In this document: one piece after another, positions 17,030-26,410 of the stretch
How the letters are laid out: each line of letters starts with the position of its first letter
Numbering within the stretch: the stretch's first letter is position 1
Source: Megaustenia siamemsis
Taxonomy: Eukaryota; Mollusca; Gastropoda; Stylommatophora; Ariophantidae
Direction of reading: 5' to 3'
DNA length: 64,000 nt
Assembly (NCBI GenBank): GCA_032433765.1
Contig: JAVIAB010000008.1
Location: 44,003,097 to 44,067,096 of the forward strand
Program-made: the position numbers and the translations under genes
Notes under the pieces: generated by a model
The model's database searches: none
Seen by the model: only the letters and a program-made list of their open reading frames with translations
What the model was told of the DNA's origin: nothing

Positions 17030-17523
17030 TGGTGAAACACACTCCCCTTCATAGAGATGTTGAGTTATACGAAGACTTTTACTGTTGTCAGGCGGGCGAT
17101 GGGATGCCCGTGTTTATAGGAGGTCGAAGTCAGAGCGGTCGAGGAATCGGTAGTTTCTTTGGTGGAATCGGGAGGGCTATTTTACCCTGGTTAAAAACCG
17201 GCGGTAAGGCCTTGCTCAGAGAAGGCTTGGGGACCGGTCTGCAGGTCGCACAGGACGCATTGGCCGGAAAAAATGTCGGTGAAGCTTTCAAAGAACGAGC
17301 TAAGGAGGCCGGTCAGCGGTTGCTACACGGGGCCGTAGACCACCTACGTGATAACAACCAATCAGGAAGTGGTTTACGTCAAAGCAGAAAGCGAGTTATG
17401 AAGCTACCTCCACCAGGAGAACCCGTTACGAAGAGGATAAAACCGACAGCTGGACGGTTCCACCTTCATTCGGTGCACAACAGAGGGAAGAAGACGAGGG
17501 TGGCAAAGGATATTTTCGACTAA
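17029..17523 (+). CDS. pVI/pX-like minor virion protein, 164 aa
   Basis: N-terminal LYEDFYCCQAGDGMPVFIGG is followed by a glycine-rich amphipathic stretch (GRGIGSFFGGIGRAILPWL, residues about 44-62), an Ala-rich helix region and a basic C-terminus with two likely nuclear-localisation clusters (RKRVMK, VTKRIKP) ending KKTRVAKDIFD. The layout, a membrane-active amphipathic segment plus a basic tail, is like that of adenovirus pVI/pX and of the equivalent Polinton proteins, and suggests an internal protein linking capsid to DNA or lysing membranes. Translation may start by reinitiation at TAATG. The remnant at 3222-3506 is its homologue. Confidence 0.7.
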   Translation: MVKHTPLHRDVELYEDFYCCQAGDGMPVFIGGRSQSGRGIGSFFGGIGRAILPWLKTGGKALLREGLGTGLQVAQDALAGKNVGEAFKERAKEAGQRLLHGAVDHLRDNNQSGSGLRQSRKRVMKLPPPGEPVTKRIKPTAGRFHLHSVHNRGKKTRVAKDIFD

Positions 17524-17525
17524 TA

Positions 17526-18830
17526 ATGTCCCTCATTCACCCCAAATCGTGCGAATGTCTTCACTCTGGTTTGGATTTATTTAGCGTCCCACCCACACAG
17601 ACATCTCTAGACTCTGGCCAGTTTATTGAAATTCGTCCGATCGCAGCTTTGTCGCATAGCGCACCGATAGAGTTTTTCATTTCTGGAAACAGCGAGGAGT
17701 ATCTAGATCTTTTCAACACGTTTTTACATCTGCGGGTCAAAATCACCCTCCCGAATGGTGATAGTGTACCAGTCGATGCTGAGGTAGGACCGGTCAACAA
17801 TTATCTTCACAGTCTATTTTCACAAGTCGACGTATCGCTAAACGACACGTTGGTTACACCGTCGGAGAATACCTATCCTTTTAGAGCGGTGTTTGAGGCC
17901 ACGCTAAATTACGGAGAGGATGCGAAAACGGGATACTTGACGGCCGCTCTGTTCTACAAAGACACAGCTGGCCACCATGACGATTTGAAAGAAAATGAGG
18001 GTTTTAAAACACGGCGCGATTTGACTTCGGGTAGTAAAGAGGTTGAAATGATGGGTCGTTTGCACTCTGATGTCTTTGTGCAGGAACGTTACATGTTAAA
18101 CAGAGTCGATGTAAAGATAAAACTCACGCCCTCGAAGGATGTGTTCAACCTCGCGGCTCACGATAGCTCTGTGGGTTATAAGAGTGTTATCACCTACGCC
18201 GCGCTCGTGGTCAGGAAAGCTAAGCTAAACCCCGCGATTTCTCTGGCCCACGAAAAGGCTCTCTTGAGCGGGAATGCGCGGTACCCGATCAAGAGGGTTA
18301 CCATCAAGACATTTTCCATCGCTAGCGGGATGTTCTCCCACAGTCAAGACAATTTATTTTTGTCTCAGACACCGACCCGTATAGTGATAGGTCTGATTAC
18401 GGCCAGTGCTTTTAATGGTGTTTACACAGCTAACCCGTTCAATTTTCAACACTTTGGTCTGATTTATATGAACCTGACGGTCGACGGGAAATGTATCTCG
18501 GGAAAGCCTCTAACTATGGACTTTGAACGAAATCAATACGCGAGAGCTTTCTTCGGCACAAATCTGGCCATGGGTCTGATTGGTAAAGACGCTGGGAATA
18601 ACGTTGATTATAGAGAATTCAAGGACGGATACTGCCTATTTGGTTTTGACCTCTCGTCCAGCCTACTGGACGGCTCCCATTTTGAGCTAGCCACAAGCGG
18701 ACCCTTGTCGATAGAACTCAAGTTTGCCGCTCCCACCACTACTCCCCTACAAGTTATCGTCTACGCAGAGTTGGACTCGGTGCTCGAGGTGTCCAAGACA
18801 AGGCAGATTCTAACAGACTTCGCCGTTTGA
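17526..18830 (+). CDS. Major capsid protein, double-jelly-roll/hexon type (F54H12.2-like family), 434 aa
   Basis: The N-terminus HPKSCECLHSGLDLFSVPPT and the segments EYLDLFNTFLHLRVKI, VGPVNNYLHSLFSQVDVSLN and LFYKDTAGHHDD are hallmarks of the F54H12.2-like proteins of animal Polinton/adintovirus elements. The second half includes NPFNFQHFGLIYMNL, MDFERNQYARAF and the end DSVLEVSKTRQILTDF. At 434 residues the length suits a double jelly-roll capsid subunit. ATG lies directly after tandem TAA stops of the previous gene. Such a protein forms the icosahedral shell. The family match is by memory; which of the jelly-roll proteins is shell and which is vertex is inferred from length. Confidence 0.85.
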   Translation: MSLIHPKSCECLHSGLDLFSVPPTQTSLDSGQFIEIRPIAALSHSAPIEFFISGNSEEYLDLFNTFLHLRVKITLPNGDSVPVDAEVGPVNNYLHSLFSQVDVSLNDTLVTPSENTYPFRAVFEATLNYGEDAKTGYLTAALFYKDTAGHHDDLKENEGFKTRRDLTSGSKEVEMMGRLHSDVFVQERYMLNRVDVKIKLTPSKDVFNLAAHDSSVGYKSVITYAALVVRKAKLNPAISLAHEKALLSGNARYPIKRVTIKTFSIASGMFSHSQDNLFLSQTPTRIVIGLITASAFNGVYTANPFNFQHFGLIYMNLTVDGKCISGKPLTMDFERNQYARAFFGTNLAMGLIGKDAGNNVDYREFKDGYCLFGFDLSSSLLDGSHFELATSGPLSIELKFAAPTTTPLQVIVYAELDSVLEVSKTRQILTDFAV

Positions 18831-18843
18831 GAGAGACTCGAAT

Positions 18844-19332
18844 ATGAACACGAGGGAGATTTACAACCTTTTGATGTCGGATATTTTCGTTCGACGTTGT
18901 TCCCTTGTTAGTGTCATTCCACGAAACCACTTACCGCCGAGCATCGACCCAACGGCGACCGCGGCCTTTGTCATAAACACCGACCCTGCCCACGAACCCG
19001 GTGAGCATTGGGTGGCCCTATTTTACAACGGTCTCGGCGAATGTGAGTATTTCGATTCCTACGGTTTGCCTCCCAGACACGTGGATATTTTAAACTTTAT
19101 AGAGCAAAACTCACACGTTCCATTCGTCTACAACCCGCGGGTGTTGCAAGATTTGTTTAGCAACACGTGCGGTCTATATTGTGTTTATTATATACTTCTT
19201 AAGTGTCGTGGCGCGAAACTTAACAGAATTCTCATGCCTTTTTCATCGAGACAGCACGTAAACGACCGTATCATTTATCGTTTGCTCGCCTCGTGGATAC
19301 TTCGGCTTCGAGGGGCCCGCCCAGACGCTTAA
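18844..19332 (+). CDS. Adenain-type cysteine protease (virion maturation), 162 aa
   Basis: Catalytic residues are His55 (GEHWVALF), Asp71 (YFDSYG) and Cys109 (SNTCGLYCVYY), with the oxyanion Gln102 seven residues before the Cys, the same Gln-Cys spacing as in adenovirus protease; the His-acid spacing is also alike. The length fits small Polinton/adintovirus proteases and the fold belongs to the Ulp1/C5 clan. It would cleave penton-associated and core precursors during capsid maturation. All catalytic residues are present. The last three codons (PDA) and the stop lie in the right TIR. Confidence 0.92.
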   Translation: MNTREIYNLLMSDIFVRRCSLVSVIPRNHLPPSIDPTATAAFVINTDPAHEPGEHWVALFYNGLGECEYFDSYGLPPRHVDILNFIEQNSHVPFVYNPRVLQDLFSNTCGLYCVYYILLKCRGAKLNRILMPFSSRQHVNDRIIYRLLASWILRLRGARPDA

Positions 19333-19386
19333 AATTATCAACAACCGGACAGTAATATATATGTGTCGTAAATTTGTTGTATTAAT

Positions 19387-19392
19387 AATAAA
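19387..19392 (+). terminator. Poly(A) signal AATAAA after the protease gene, within TIR
   Basis: AATAAA 55 bp after the protease stop at 19332. It is the only canonical signal close behind the nine-gene block, so it may end one long polycistronic transcript. Confidence 0.55.
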
Positions 19393-19435
19393 GTTGTGAA
19401 AATATAGAACGAGTTTTGTTTTGGTTTACCATGAA

Positions 19436-19468
<33 letters not shown>

Positions 19469-20767
19469 TGATACTTTGTGTGGCTTGATGATATGAAGGG
19501 TGGTGTTGAGGCACATGATGATGATGTTGAGGATGGCACATGATGATGATAGTGTTGAGGGTGGCACATGATGATGATAGTGTTGAGGCACATGATGATG
19601 ATGATAGTGTTGAGGGTGGCACATGATGATGATAGTGTTGAGGCACATGCTGATAGTAGGAAGGGGGATGTTGAGGGTGGCACATGATAGTGTTGAGGGA
19701 CATGGTGATAGTGTTGAGGCACATGATGATAGTAGGCACATGAAGGGGATGTTGAGGGGCATGGTCAGAAATCTAGGAAGTTGTGTTAGAAAACAAGGAG
19801 GGAAGGTCAGAATACATGATGCTAACGATACTAATAATTGCTTGTCAGCATTTTTTTTACATGTCGCCTCCTGTTGCCTAATACCCACACATGATGATAA
19901 CCAATAAAGGCACCTTTTCCCACCCGCACGACGACCCGCCATCCGACCCGCGAGATACCCCCTTTTAGAACCGCTGTCCCCGACATGCCTCTACCTAACT
20001 TTAACTCTAAACACGGAGCCTAACAATGACCGTCAGCATATTTTCCTAACAATGACCACGATTCCTTGTAAGCGATTTTTCCTAACAATAGCATTCCTCA
20101 AGTACCACTAGCCCAGTCAACAAAAGCTGCCATGTCATTCCAGTTTCTTGACTTAACATACAGTTTTCCGTCAGTATGTTAACTTATTTTTTTCATAGTT
20201 TTTATTATTTCGCCTTTTTTAAAAAAATCAGTTTTATCACATTTAACTATATTTCTTAACGTTTTGAAACATTTCGTATTTTTTATTTATCACATACTCT
20301 TTTAAAATACTCTTTCACAAATTTCTAACACGAGCGAGGCGATCACCGGACACGGAGCGACGATCACCGGATTAGCACCGAGTCTCTATTGAATTTACCT
20401 GCGGTTAAGCTCTCAGAAACACAGGAGACCGTTCGACAAAACTAACCTTTCAATGTTATTGCTTGTCAGCATTTTTTTTTTTTACATGTTGCCCTGTCAC
20501 GTAGTAGACCCGTGTTCGAATCCTGAAGGGAGACTGTTTTTTTTTTTTTTTTTATTTTTAATAATTCTGAGTTTACTTTCACAAATACATATTTTTAAAT
20601 AATTCTGTTTACTTTCACATACTCTTTTAAAATACTCTTTCATTTTCATCTAACACACGAGCGAGGCGATCACTGGACACGGAGCGCGATCACCGGATTA
20701 GCACCGAGTCTCTATTGAATTTACCTGAGTTAAGCTCTCAGTGAACCATTTCGACAAACTGACGAAC

Positions 20768-20833
20768 ACCAAAAAAAAATTCCCCCCCAAAAAAAAATTC
20801 CCCCCAAAAAAAAAAATTATGAAGTTCGAAAAA
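20768..20833. repeat. Alternating poly(A)/poly(C) tract in the right TIR
   Basis: Mirror of 10866-10931; run lengths differ by one or two bases, as expected from slippage. Confidence 0.85.
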
Positions 20834-20867
20834 ATCGCGAATTCGAAAAAAAAAAAATATTTTTTTT

Positions 20868-20930
20868 TTTGCACCGTTTTGGTGCAAAGTCGGTGCAAAG
20901 TCGGTGCCAAATCTATTGTATTTCGGTGCA
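20868..20930. promoter_or_regulatory. Iteron-like cluster near the right terminus
   Basis: Inverted copy of the cluster at 10769-10831, with three GGTGC(A/C)AAGTCGGTGCA-type units 45-105 bp from the end. Confidence 0.55.
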
Positions 20931-20974
20931 TGTTATTCCACTTTTCTGTTGAGTTCACAGCCACCTATACTACT

Positions 20975-20980
20975 GAAGTA
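20975..20980 (+). repeat. Target-site duplication, right copy (GAAGTA)
   Basis: Follows the CT end of the element and matches 10719-10724. Joining the flanks at one GAAGTA recreates CCTTGAAGTATACCC, which also occurs intact at about 10662-10676 in a local tandem repeat. Confidence 0.9.
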
Positions 20981-21060
20981 TACCCTCATTATTGTCTAGA
21001 TTAATGCTTCCCGCATGTATACCCTCATTATATTTAGCTCCTAATTCATTTCAAAACGTT

Positions 21061-22572
21061 TTACACATTTTCAGGAAAGTAAATAACTGTATGATCCCAT
21101 CGAAATTCAAGAACAAAGTCTGTGTAGTCCACCATTACCGATGGATTCAGTTCCTGGTAAAGTTTATGCAGAATCAGACTAATAGCGGACTGGTCATACC
21201 GATGACACAAGCCGTAGACAAGCGGGCCTTTTCTGTTGTAATATTTGAGAGCTGCAGCAAAACTAGGACTACAATCAATATTGGATTGATTTTTCAGACA
21301 CATACAGTCTTTGTTAAGTGCACAAGCTACCCACGGTTCGAGAATGGCTCTGTCTACAAAATATTCCCGGTGGTAGACTCCAAACGTAGCCTCTGCTTGA
21401 CCCAGCGTGAGATAAGCACAAGATTCGTCCCCAAAGAAGTGGTACATGCTTCGATCTGTTCTGAAAGTGGAATCATCACCAGAGCCACGAATCTGAACAC
21501 CTCGTTCACGTGTTGTTTGAATAAGTTTAGTGAGATTCGTGGAAGAGTTGTGGAACCTGACGGAAGCGTCCATCCAGAAGACGATGTTTGCTTTCTGTAG
21601 ATGAGCTTTTATCAGAACTGGCTTCCAGGTATAGCATGTAAGTGACGTCATAAACTGAGGAAATTTATCAAAAGGGAAATCCTTCACTTGACATTTACAA
21701 TATTTGACCAACAATGACCTCTCGCGCTCTGTCAGGCCAAGATTATAAAATATGAGAGTGAAGTTCTTGAGGTAAGGGTAGACGTTCTCGTGGAGGTTCT
21801 TGAGCAAAGCTTGGGACTCAAAAAAATGATTGGATGACGTGGCTGTTAGAAGAATTATATCGTAATTACCTATGACCTCGTCAGCCATTTCACGCAGGAT
21901 CTCATGCTCCTCAGATGACATTTGAAGCCTTCGAGGTACAACAAGTTGTTCAACTCTTGTGGTCAGGTTTTCTGGCAGTTCTTTCTGAAGACATTTGTTG
22001 TTGTCGCAGCTGTTGGCAATCTTGAAGTTGCTCTCACAAGTTGGCTTAAACGTAAATGTATTTTCTGTCAGGTTGATAGACTTTAACTTCTTGCCAAGAA
22101 TATCCGCAAGTAGCTGAACTTGCATTGAACCATTAATGCAGGAACTGTCCTTGCTTATCACTTTTTCAGGAAGAACTCTACTTTTTCTTAAGTTATTTTT
22201 TATGTCTTTGTGATCATCTGTGTTATAATTCATTTGATTTGTTGTTGACGTTTTTCTTCCTTCACTTCCATCCACGAACATCAAGGTAGATAACTTGGTG
22301 TCTTGGAAAGTATACAGGAATATTATCGTCAGTAAACAAGAACCTAATATTAGGTAGAGTACAAGTAATCTGGCTGCACATGCACGTTTTATGATCAATT
22401 TTGTGAAACTCCTACACGTTTGTAGGTAAATATTCTTATTTTCAGTGTTAGACTGGGGGAGCAGAAGCGCCTGCGACCTGCGGTCGCAATAGCAGGGTCG
22501 GCGCACCATCAGGTGACCAAGACCTAGCAGTTCTACCTCCTCGTTGTCTCCCCTGGAAACAGTCTGCGTCAA
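21061..22572 (-). CDS. Type II membrane glycosyltransferase-like protein, copy 1, 503 aa
   Basis: Short cytosolic region, one membrane anchor (about residues 68-90, LLVLYLILGSCLLTIIFLYTF), a stem with several N-glycosylation sites, and a luminal domain from about residue 225. Landmarks are IILLTATSSNHFFESQALL, FTLIFYNLGLT, VFWMDASVRF (DxD-like nucleotide-sugar site), AYLTLGQAEATFGVYHREYF, EPWVACALNKDCMC and CHRYDQSAIS. These fit uncharacterised Golgi-type glycosyltransferase-like families that are expanded in some invertebrates (DUF1647-like, from memory). The gene has no introns. The first 37 or so codons and the ATG come from a repeat insertion (22444-22835). It is about 80% or more identical by eye to the copy at 41058. 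Confidence 0.7.
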   Translation of the reverse strand: MTQTVSRGDNEEVELLGLGHLMVRRPCYCDRRSQALLLPQSNTENKNIYLQTCRSFTKLIIKRACAARLLVLYLILGSCLLTIIFLYTFQDTKLSTLMFVDGSEGRKTSTTNQMNYNTDDHKDIKNNLRKSRVLPEKVISKDSSCINGSMQVQLLADILGKKLKSINLTENTFTFKPTCESNFKIANSCDNNKCLQKELPENLTTRVEQLVVPRRLQMSSEEHEILREMADEVIGNYDIILLTATSSNHFFESQALLKNLHENVYPYLKNFTLIFYNLGLTERERSLLVKYCKCQVKDFPFDKFPQFMTSLTCYTWKPVLIKAHLQKANIVFWMDASVRFHNSSTNLTKLIQTTRERGVQIRGSGDDSTFRTDRSMYHFFGDESCAYLTLGQAEATFGVYHREYFVDRAILEPWVACALNKDCMCLKNQSNIDCSPSFAAALKYYNRKGPLVYGLCHRYDQSAISLILHKLYQELNPSVMVDYTDFVLEFRWDHTVIYFPENV

Positions 22573-22835
22573 ACCAGACAGGCTAACAGGAGCTAGGATC
22601 GCCGTGTTCCCTGTAGTGGTGGCTGTTACTGATATAGAGAACCCAGTATTGCAGTACCTCTGGGCTGGACTAGTAGTTTCTCAGCATATCCTGGGACAGA
22701 CGAACTCCAACTTCTCCAGCAAGAGCCGGGAATGTCAAGAAAGCCATTACGACACGCCACATTTTATGAGTCAAAGGGGAACATGCTCGCATCACCTCGT
22801 GGCAATCCGTCAACAACAACAACAATAGTGTTAGA
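22444..22835 (-). mobile_element. SINE-like insertion with 9-bp TSD, donates the start of glycosyltransferase copy 1
   Basis: AGTGTTAGA occurs at 22444-22452 and 22827-22835; the 374 bp between are absent from the paralogous position near 42445. The insert ends in (CAA)n next to GTGGCAATCCGTCAAC, a SINE/LINE-tail-like end. The ATG at 22572 and the N-terminal residues MTQTVSRGDNEEVELLG come from it. Confidence 0.7.
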
Positions 22836-22853
22836 ATGAACGTTTTTGCTCAA

Positions 22854-22854
<1 letters not shown>

Positions 22855-22903
<49 letters not shown>
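22855..22903. repeat. (TA)n microsatellite
   Basis: About 22 TA units upstream of glycosyltransferase copy 1; the paralogous site near 42472 has only a short AT run. Confidence 0.95.
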
Positions 22904-22906
<3 letters not shown>

Positions 22907-23262
22907 AATTATAGTAGCTATCTGTCCACTTTAATCATCACCTTTCAGGATCTGTGAAGGTAAAAATGTATCGTCAGTAATGAAGTAATTTGATACACAA
23001 CATAGTCAAGAATGGATTCTAACATACGTAGACAACCATAGAAAAATTATAGCAAATATTCTTTCATATTAATGCTTCCTGCAATTTAAGTAAAAACGTA
23101 CTTTGATTCACATAATGATGGTACTGTAGACGTTATTTTTTAATTTGATGTTTCACATAAGATTGTTATACTTCTAAAAGACAACGATCTGGAAATGCCA
23201 TTATCTAGCGTTCAACAATTCATGTTACAAATGTTAGGAACAAATGGTGGGGTTTAACATAA

Positions 23263-23520
23263 AAAAGTAAAGTAAAGTGCCCCGTCACGTCAAGTGGTGT
23301 ATAGGGAATATGGTGTTAGTAACCATAAATTTTACAGACCTTCGGCACATGATTTTTGGGGTAGTATGGTCGGTATTACGCCCGTGCCGCTTTACTTTCC
23401 CTGAAAAAAATCCGGTACCCATTAAAGATTGGGTAAATCGGAAGCCGTCGGTTGGAATCGAACCCTACCTCATGTCCTTTGTAGTCCAGTTCACTATCCA
23501 CTGAGCTATCGCTGCTCGGG
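23263..23520 (-). mobile_element. tRNA-derived SINE, family 1
   Basis: On the minus strand it starts at a tRNA-like head with GCGATAGCTCAGTGG (A box) and GGTTCGATTCCAACCGACGG (B box), then TTAAT/GGGTACCGG, a GCGGCACGGGCGTAATACCG core and the end CGTCAAGTGGTG. The flanks GGGGTTTAACATA and GGGGTGTAATATA form an imperfect target duplication. The paralogous site at 43030 lacks it. Confidence 0.85.
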
Positions 23521-23753
23521 GTGTAATATACACAACTATAAAGGATTGTGACAACGTTACAAAAAATGACAATATAAAATATAGGATGTTTAGGCCGACA
23601 TGCAGCCTTGTTCAGAAAACAGGGACATCACAAACAACGAAATGAAGATATACTCTACTACATGTTCTGGAGTAATTAAAATAAATTATACAAAGAAGGG
23701 AGAGATAAAACAATTAGACAATAGGTAAGGAAAATATAATATATTACATGTAT

Positions 23754-23756
<3 letters not shown>

Positions 23757-23786
<30 letters not shown>
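23757..23786. repeat. (GA)n microsatellite
   Basis: About 15 GA units; the equivalent site in copy 2 is 43336-43372. Confidence 0.95.
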
Positions 23787-23790
<4 letters not shown>

Positions 23791-24364
23791 AAATGAAAGT
23801 GAAAAATGTAGCAAAAAAGCTTAGCTGAACCTCCTGACGGAACGCCGAACCTTCCAGTATTCTGCCAGAATGCATTAGAGGGCTTGGGACTTTGTCGGAG
23901 TGTACATTACACTCCACGACCTGTTTGTTGCTACCAGCTTTACCGCAACAATGCATTTATTTGCTTGTTCCCCTTACAAATTGTTAAATAATTGTTTCAC
24001 AAACTGTCTATGTTAGCATGATATTTGTATACACTGTACTGCAAAATGGGCATGAACAGACTTCTCTGTTCGAAAAAAAAAAAAATAAATAAAAAAACAT
24101 TTGTGATTAAATAACACTTTGTGCATTATCGATCTTGTTAATCTTACTATTAACGTGAAACAGATTCTTGGAAGAATTTATGAATTACAAGTTTATGCAG
24201 AAGTAATCATATTTTAATAAGTAATAACAAACAGTTTGTATTACTTGCATTTGCTGAAACTGAATTTGGACTCTGGATTGAGCACTTAACATTCAGACTG
24301 ACGTAAATGCTTGCATGACAATCTTATCTTCCCTTGAAAAACACTTTCCTAGTTCTCTGTTAGT

Positions 24365-24508
24365 ACCAAGCATTGGATGTTAGCTGTGATCTTTATTAGT
24401 ATCAAACATTGGATGTTGACTGTGATCTTTATTAGTTACAAACATTGGATGTTGACTGTGATCTTTATTAGTTACAAACATTGGATGTTGACTGTGATCT
24501 TTATTAGT
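24365..24508. repeat. 36-bp minisatellite, about 4 units
   Basis: Units read CATTGGATGTTGACTGTGAT + CTTTATTAGT(TA/AC)CAAA. It is the short allele of the large array at 43945-44905 in the paralogous segment. Confidence 0.9.
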
Positions 24509-24509
24509 A

Positions 24510-25850
24510 AACGGTTTTTTTGCGCTATTGAACGCGTGAAAAAATTGCGGTTTGTTTTCGCCGGACTGTTGGAAACGACGCCTATAATTCATTTATCTGT
24601 CAAAAGCTCACGGTGTATCCGCGTGCTGCAGAGATTTACTGGAGTTGGCCAGTCTATAACGTGGAAACGGGTTCTGGACCGTGCGACTGAGTGAGTGCAC
24701 GTGAATCTAGACCATCCACAGCATCGACTTCCAGCGACAAAATCATCTATGATACTATGACGACGGCAAGTATTCAGATGCAGCCCAAACGACAACATCG
24801 AAGAAGGAAAACAAGGCATGGTAATAGAGGTGGTAAAATTCTGTCGAAGTGTGAGAGGCTAGGGCTAAAGTATGTGCGCCTATCACATTGGAATTGTGGG
24901 TCAATAAATCAACGACGGCCCATTCTTGATAAGTTACTGTGCGGCTCCGATATACTGATTTTGCAAGAAACTCTTGTCGATAGGACAGTTAATGCCCCTG
25001 GATTTCATTGTTTCTACAATAAACGACAACTTGGGCAGGCCATCCTTGTGCGCAACAATATGGTGGCAGCTGATGTTGATATGTCTGCGTGGGACAATGC
25101 AGAATTGCAGGTACATGCGGTTAGGGTGCAACCCCAGTTCCTTTCGTAGTTGTAAATGTGTATGCCTGTAATGGGAAGGTGGACACACCACAATGGCAGA
25201 ATCAATTCGACTTCGAGAAAGAGAACGTCATTTTCTGTTGAGACTTTAAAGCTAAAGGCAACCAGTGGGGTAACGTCATAACCAACAAGCAGTGAGAAGA
25301 CCTAGAGAACGCACTGGTGTCAGTTGATTTAGTGTGCTTGAATGATGGAAGGGCAACAAGAATGGCCACTCGAAAAGGGGACTCTGATAGTGTCATAGAC
25401 CTGGCACTGCTGTCTTCCACCTTCGCACCGGTTTGCAAGTGGAGTGCACTGGGATTCCACGGAAGTGATCACTATCCATGTGTCCTCCTAACTGATAAAA
25501 GCAGAAATAGAAGCCAGAAAAGAAAGCTCCACACATTCCACTACGAGAAAACAGACCAGGATGTCATTAGCAAAATCAGACATAGGAAACAGTGCGCCTC
25601 TCGTAGGAGGCAGGAGAGATGGACGCAGTCACCCTGATAGACCGTAGAAGTGAAGGCAGCTTGGCGAAACAAGAGACCAACGACCAGGGCATGGCAGAAA
25701 GCCAGAAAGAATGGAAGAACACAACCTGAGCTCTTGAAACGTCTGAAAGATCAGGTTGACCAAAAAATGCCGCACTTTAAATTATGTGCTAAGCAGTTCA
25801 CCCAGCCTTTAATGGGTACCAGATTTCTTCTGCGAAAGTAAAGCGGCAAG
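24510..25850 (+). mobile_element. LINE fragment: APE-type endonuclease region (broken)
   Basis: Frame 24691-25149 contains SHWNCGSINQRR and ILILQET, typical of the start of an APE endonuclease; frame 25317-25637 contains VIDLALLSS and FHGSDHYP (the terminal SDH motif). A frameshift near 25150 and a stop at 25220-25320 separate them. No reverse transcriptase follows: a SINE tail begins at 25799. Confidence 0.75.
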
Positions 25851-25975
25851 GGCGTAATACCGACCACATTACCATAAAATCATGTGCCGAGGGTCTGTAA
25901 AATGTATGGTCACTAACACCATATTCCCTATATGCCACTTGGCGTGACGGGGTTCTTTAATTTTTACTTATATTG
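25799..25975 (+). mobile_element. SINE family 1, 3' part only
   Basis: Starts at CACCCAGCCTTTAATGGGTA and runs through GCGGCAAGGGCGTAATACCG to GCCACTTGGCGTGACGGGG. The tRNA-like head is missing. Confidence 0.8.
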
Positions 25976-26328
25976 ATGTGAGTTCTAACTAGCAACATAA
26001 ATGATAAAAAACACACTTTTGTATACAAGACATGATTATCAGTATCGTTACTCCTGAATGAAAACAGTAAGCAAAAACTAGCAAAGGTGAATGATAAATT
26101 TGAGATCATTCGAATTCTCTTGATTTGAGATTGTCCATGATTCGCAATCGTGCGTATTCCTAGATATATTGATATCGGGAAAATACATGCCCTCATCAAT
26201 TTTAATTGTATTACCTTGCTGGTATTGTGCCACATTTTTCGTTAAGGTATACCACGCTGTCTACGCTTGGACAAATTGCAAATTGTATACGTCATTCTCT
26301 CACCTGTGTTGGGCCAATCTGTGATTAG
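25976..26328. other. No gene recognised
   Basis: AT-rich sequence with short spurious frames; nothing identified. Confidence 0.5.

Positions 26329-26406
<78 letters not shown>
26329..26406. repeat. (TA)n(GT)n compound microsatellite
   Basis: About 21 TA units followed directly by about 18 GT units. Confidence 0.95.

Positions 26407-26410
<4 letters not shown>

Larger units (their letters stand above)
10725..20974 (+). mobile_element. Compact Polinton/adintovirus-like element without DNA polymerase, 10.25 kb, TIRs and 6-bp TSD
   Basis: The element starts AGTAGTATAGG, ends CCTATACTACT, has 1.66-kb inverted repeats and is flanked by GAAGTA on both sides. It carries a full set of virion morphogenesis and integration genes: packaging ATPase, integrase, penton-like, pVI/pX-like, major capsid and adenain-type protease, plus three small conserved genes, all on the plus strand from 13441 to 19332. 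A PC4-like gene reads the other way at its left. There is no PolB gene and no room for one: between the TIRs only 6.9 kb remain and all of it is assigned. The TIRs are nearly identical, differing mainly in homopolymer and CT-repeat length, so insertion or TIR homogenisation is recent. It sits just downstream of a glycosyltransferase-like gene. Confidence 0.93.
19320..20974 (-). repeat. Right terminal inverted repeat, 1655 bp
   Basis: Inverted copy of 10725-12380 with small indels in homopolymers and a shorter GA run. It holds the protease stop codon, a poly(A) signal, the minisatellite, both 92-bp internal repeats, the T/G tract and the iteron-like cluster, ending CCTATACTACT at 20974. Confidence 0.95.
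10148..24510. repeat. Segmental duplication copy 1 (split by the 10725-20974 insertion)
   Basis: Bases 10148-10724 and 20975-24510 align with 40076-44910. Shared landmarks are CATGACCCAGGC, the 3' flank, the glycosyltransferase-like gene, its upstream flank with TCTGTCCACTTT, the (GA)n tract, and the 36-bp minisatellite at the far end. Differences include a SINE at 23263-23520 and a 22444-22835 insert in copy 1 only, and an array of 4 versus about 27 minisatellite units. Confidence 0.85.
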
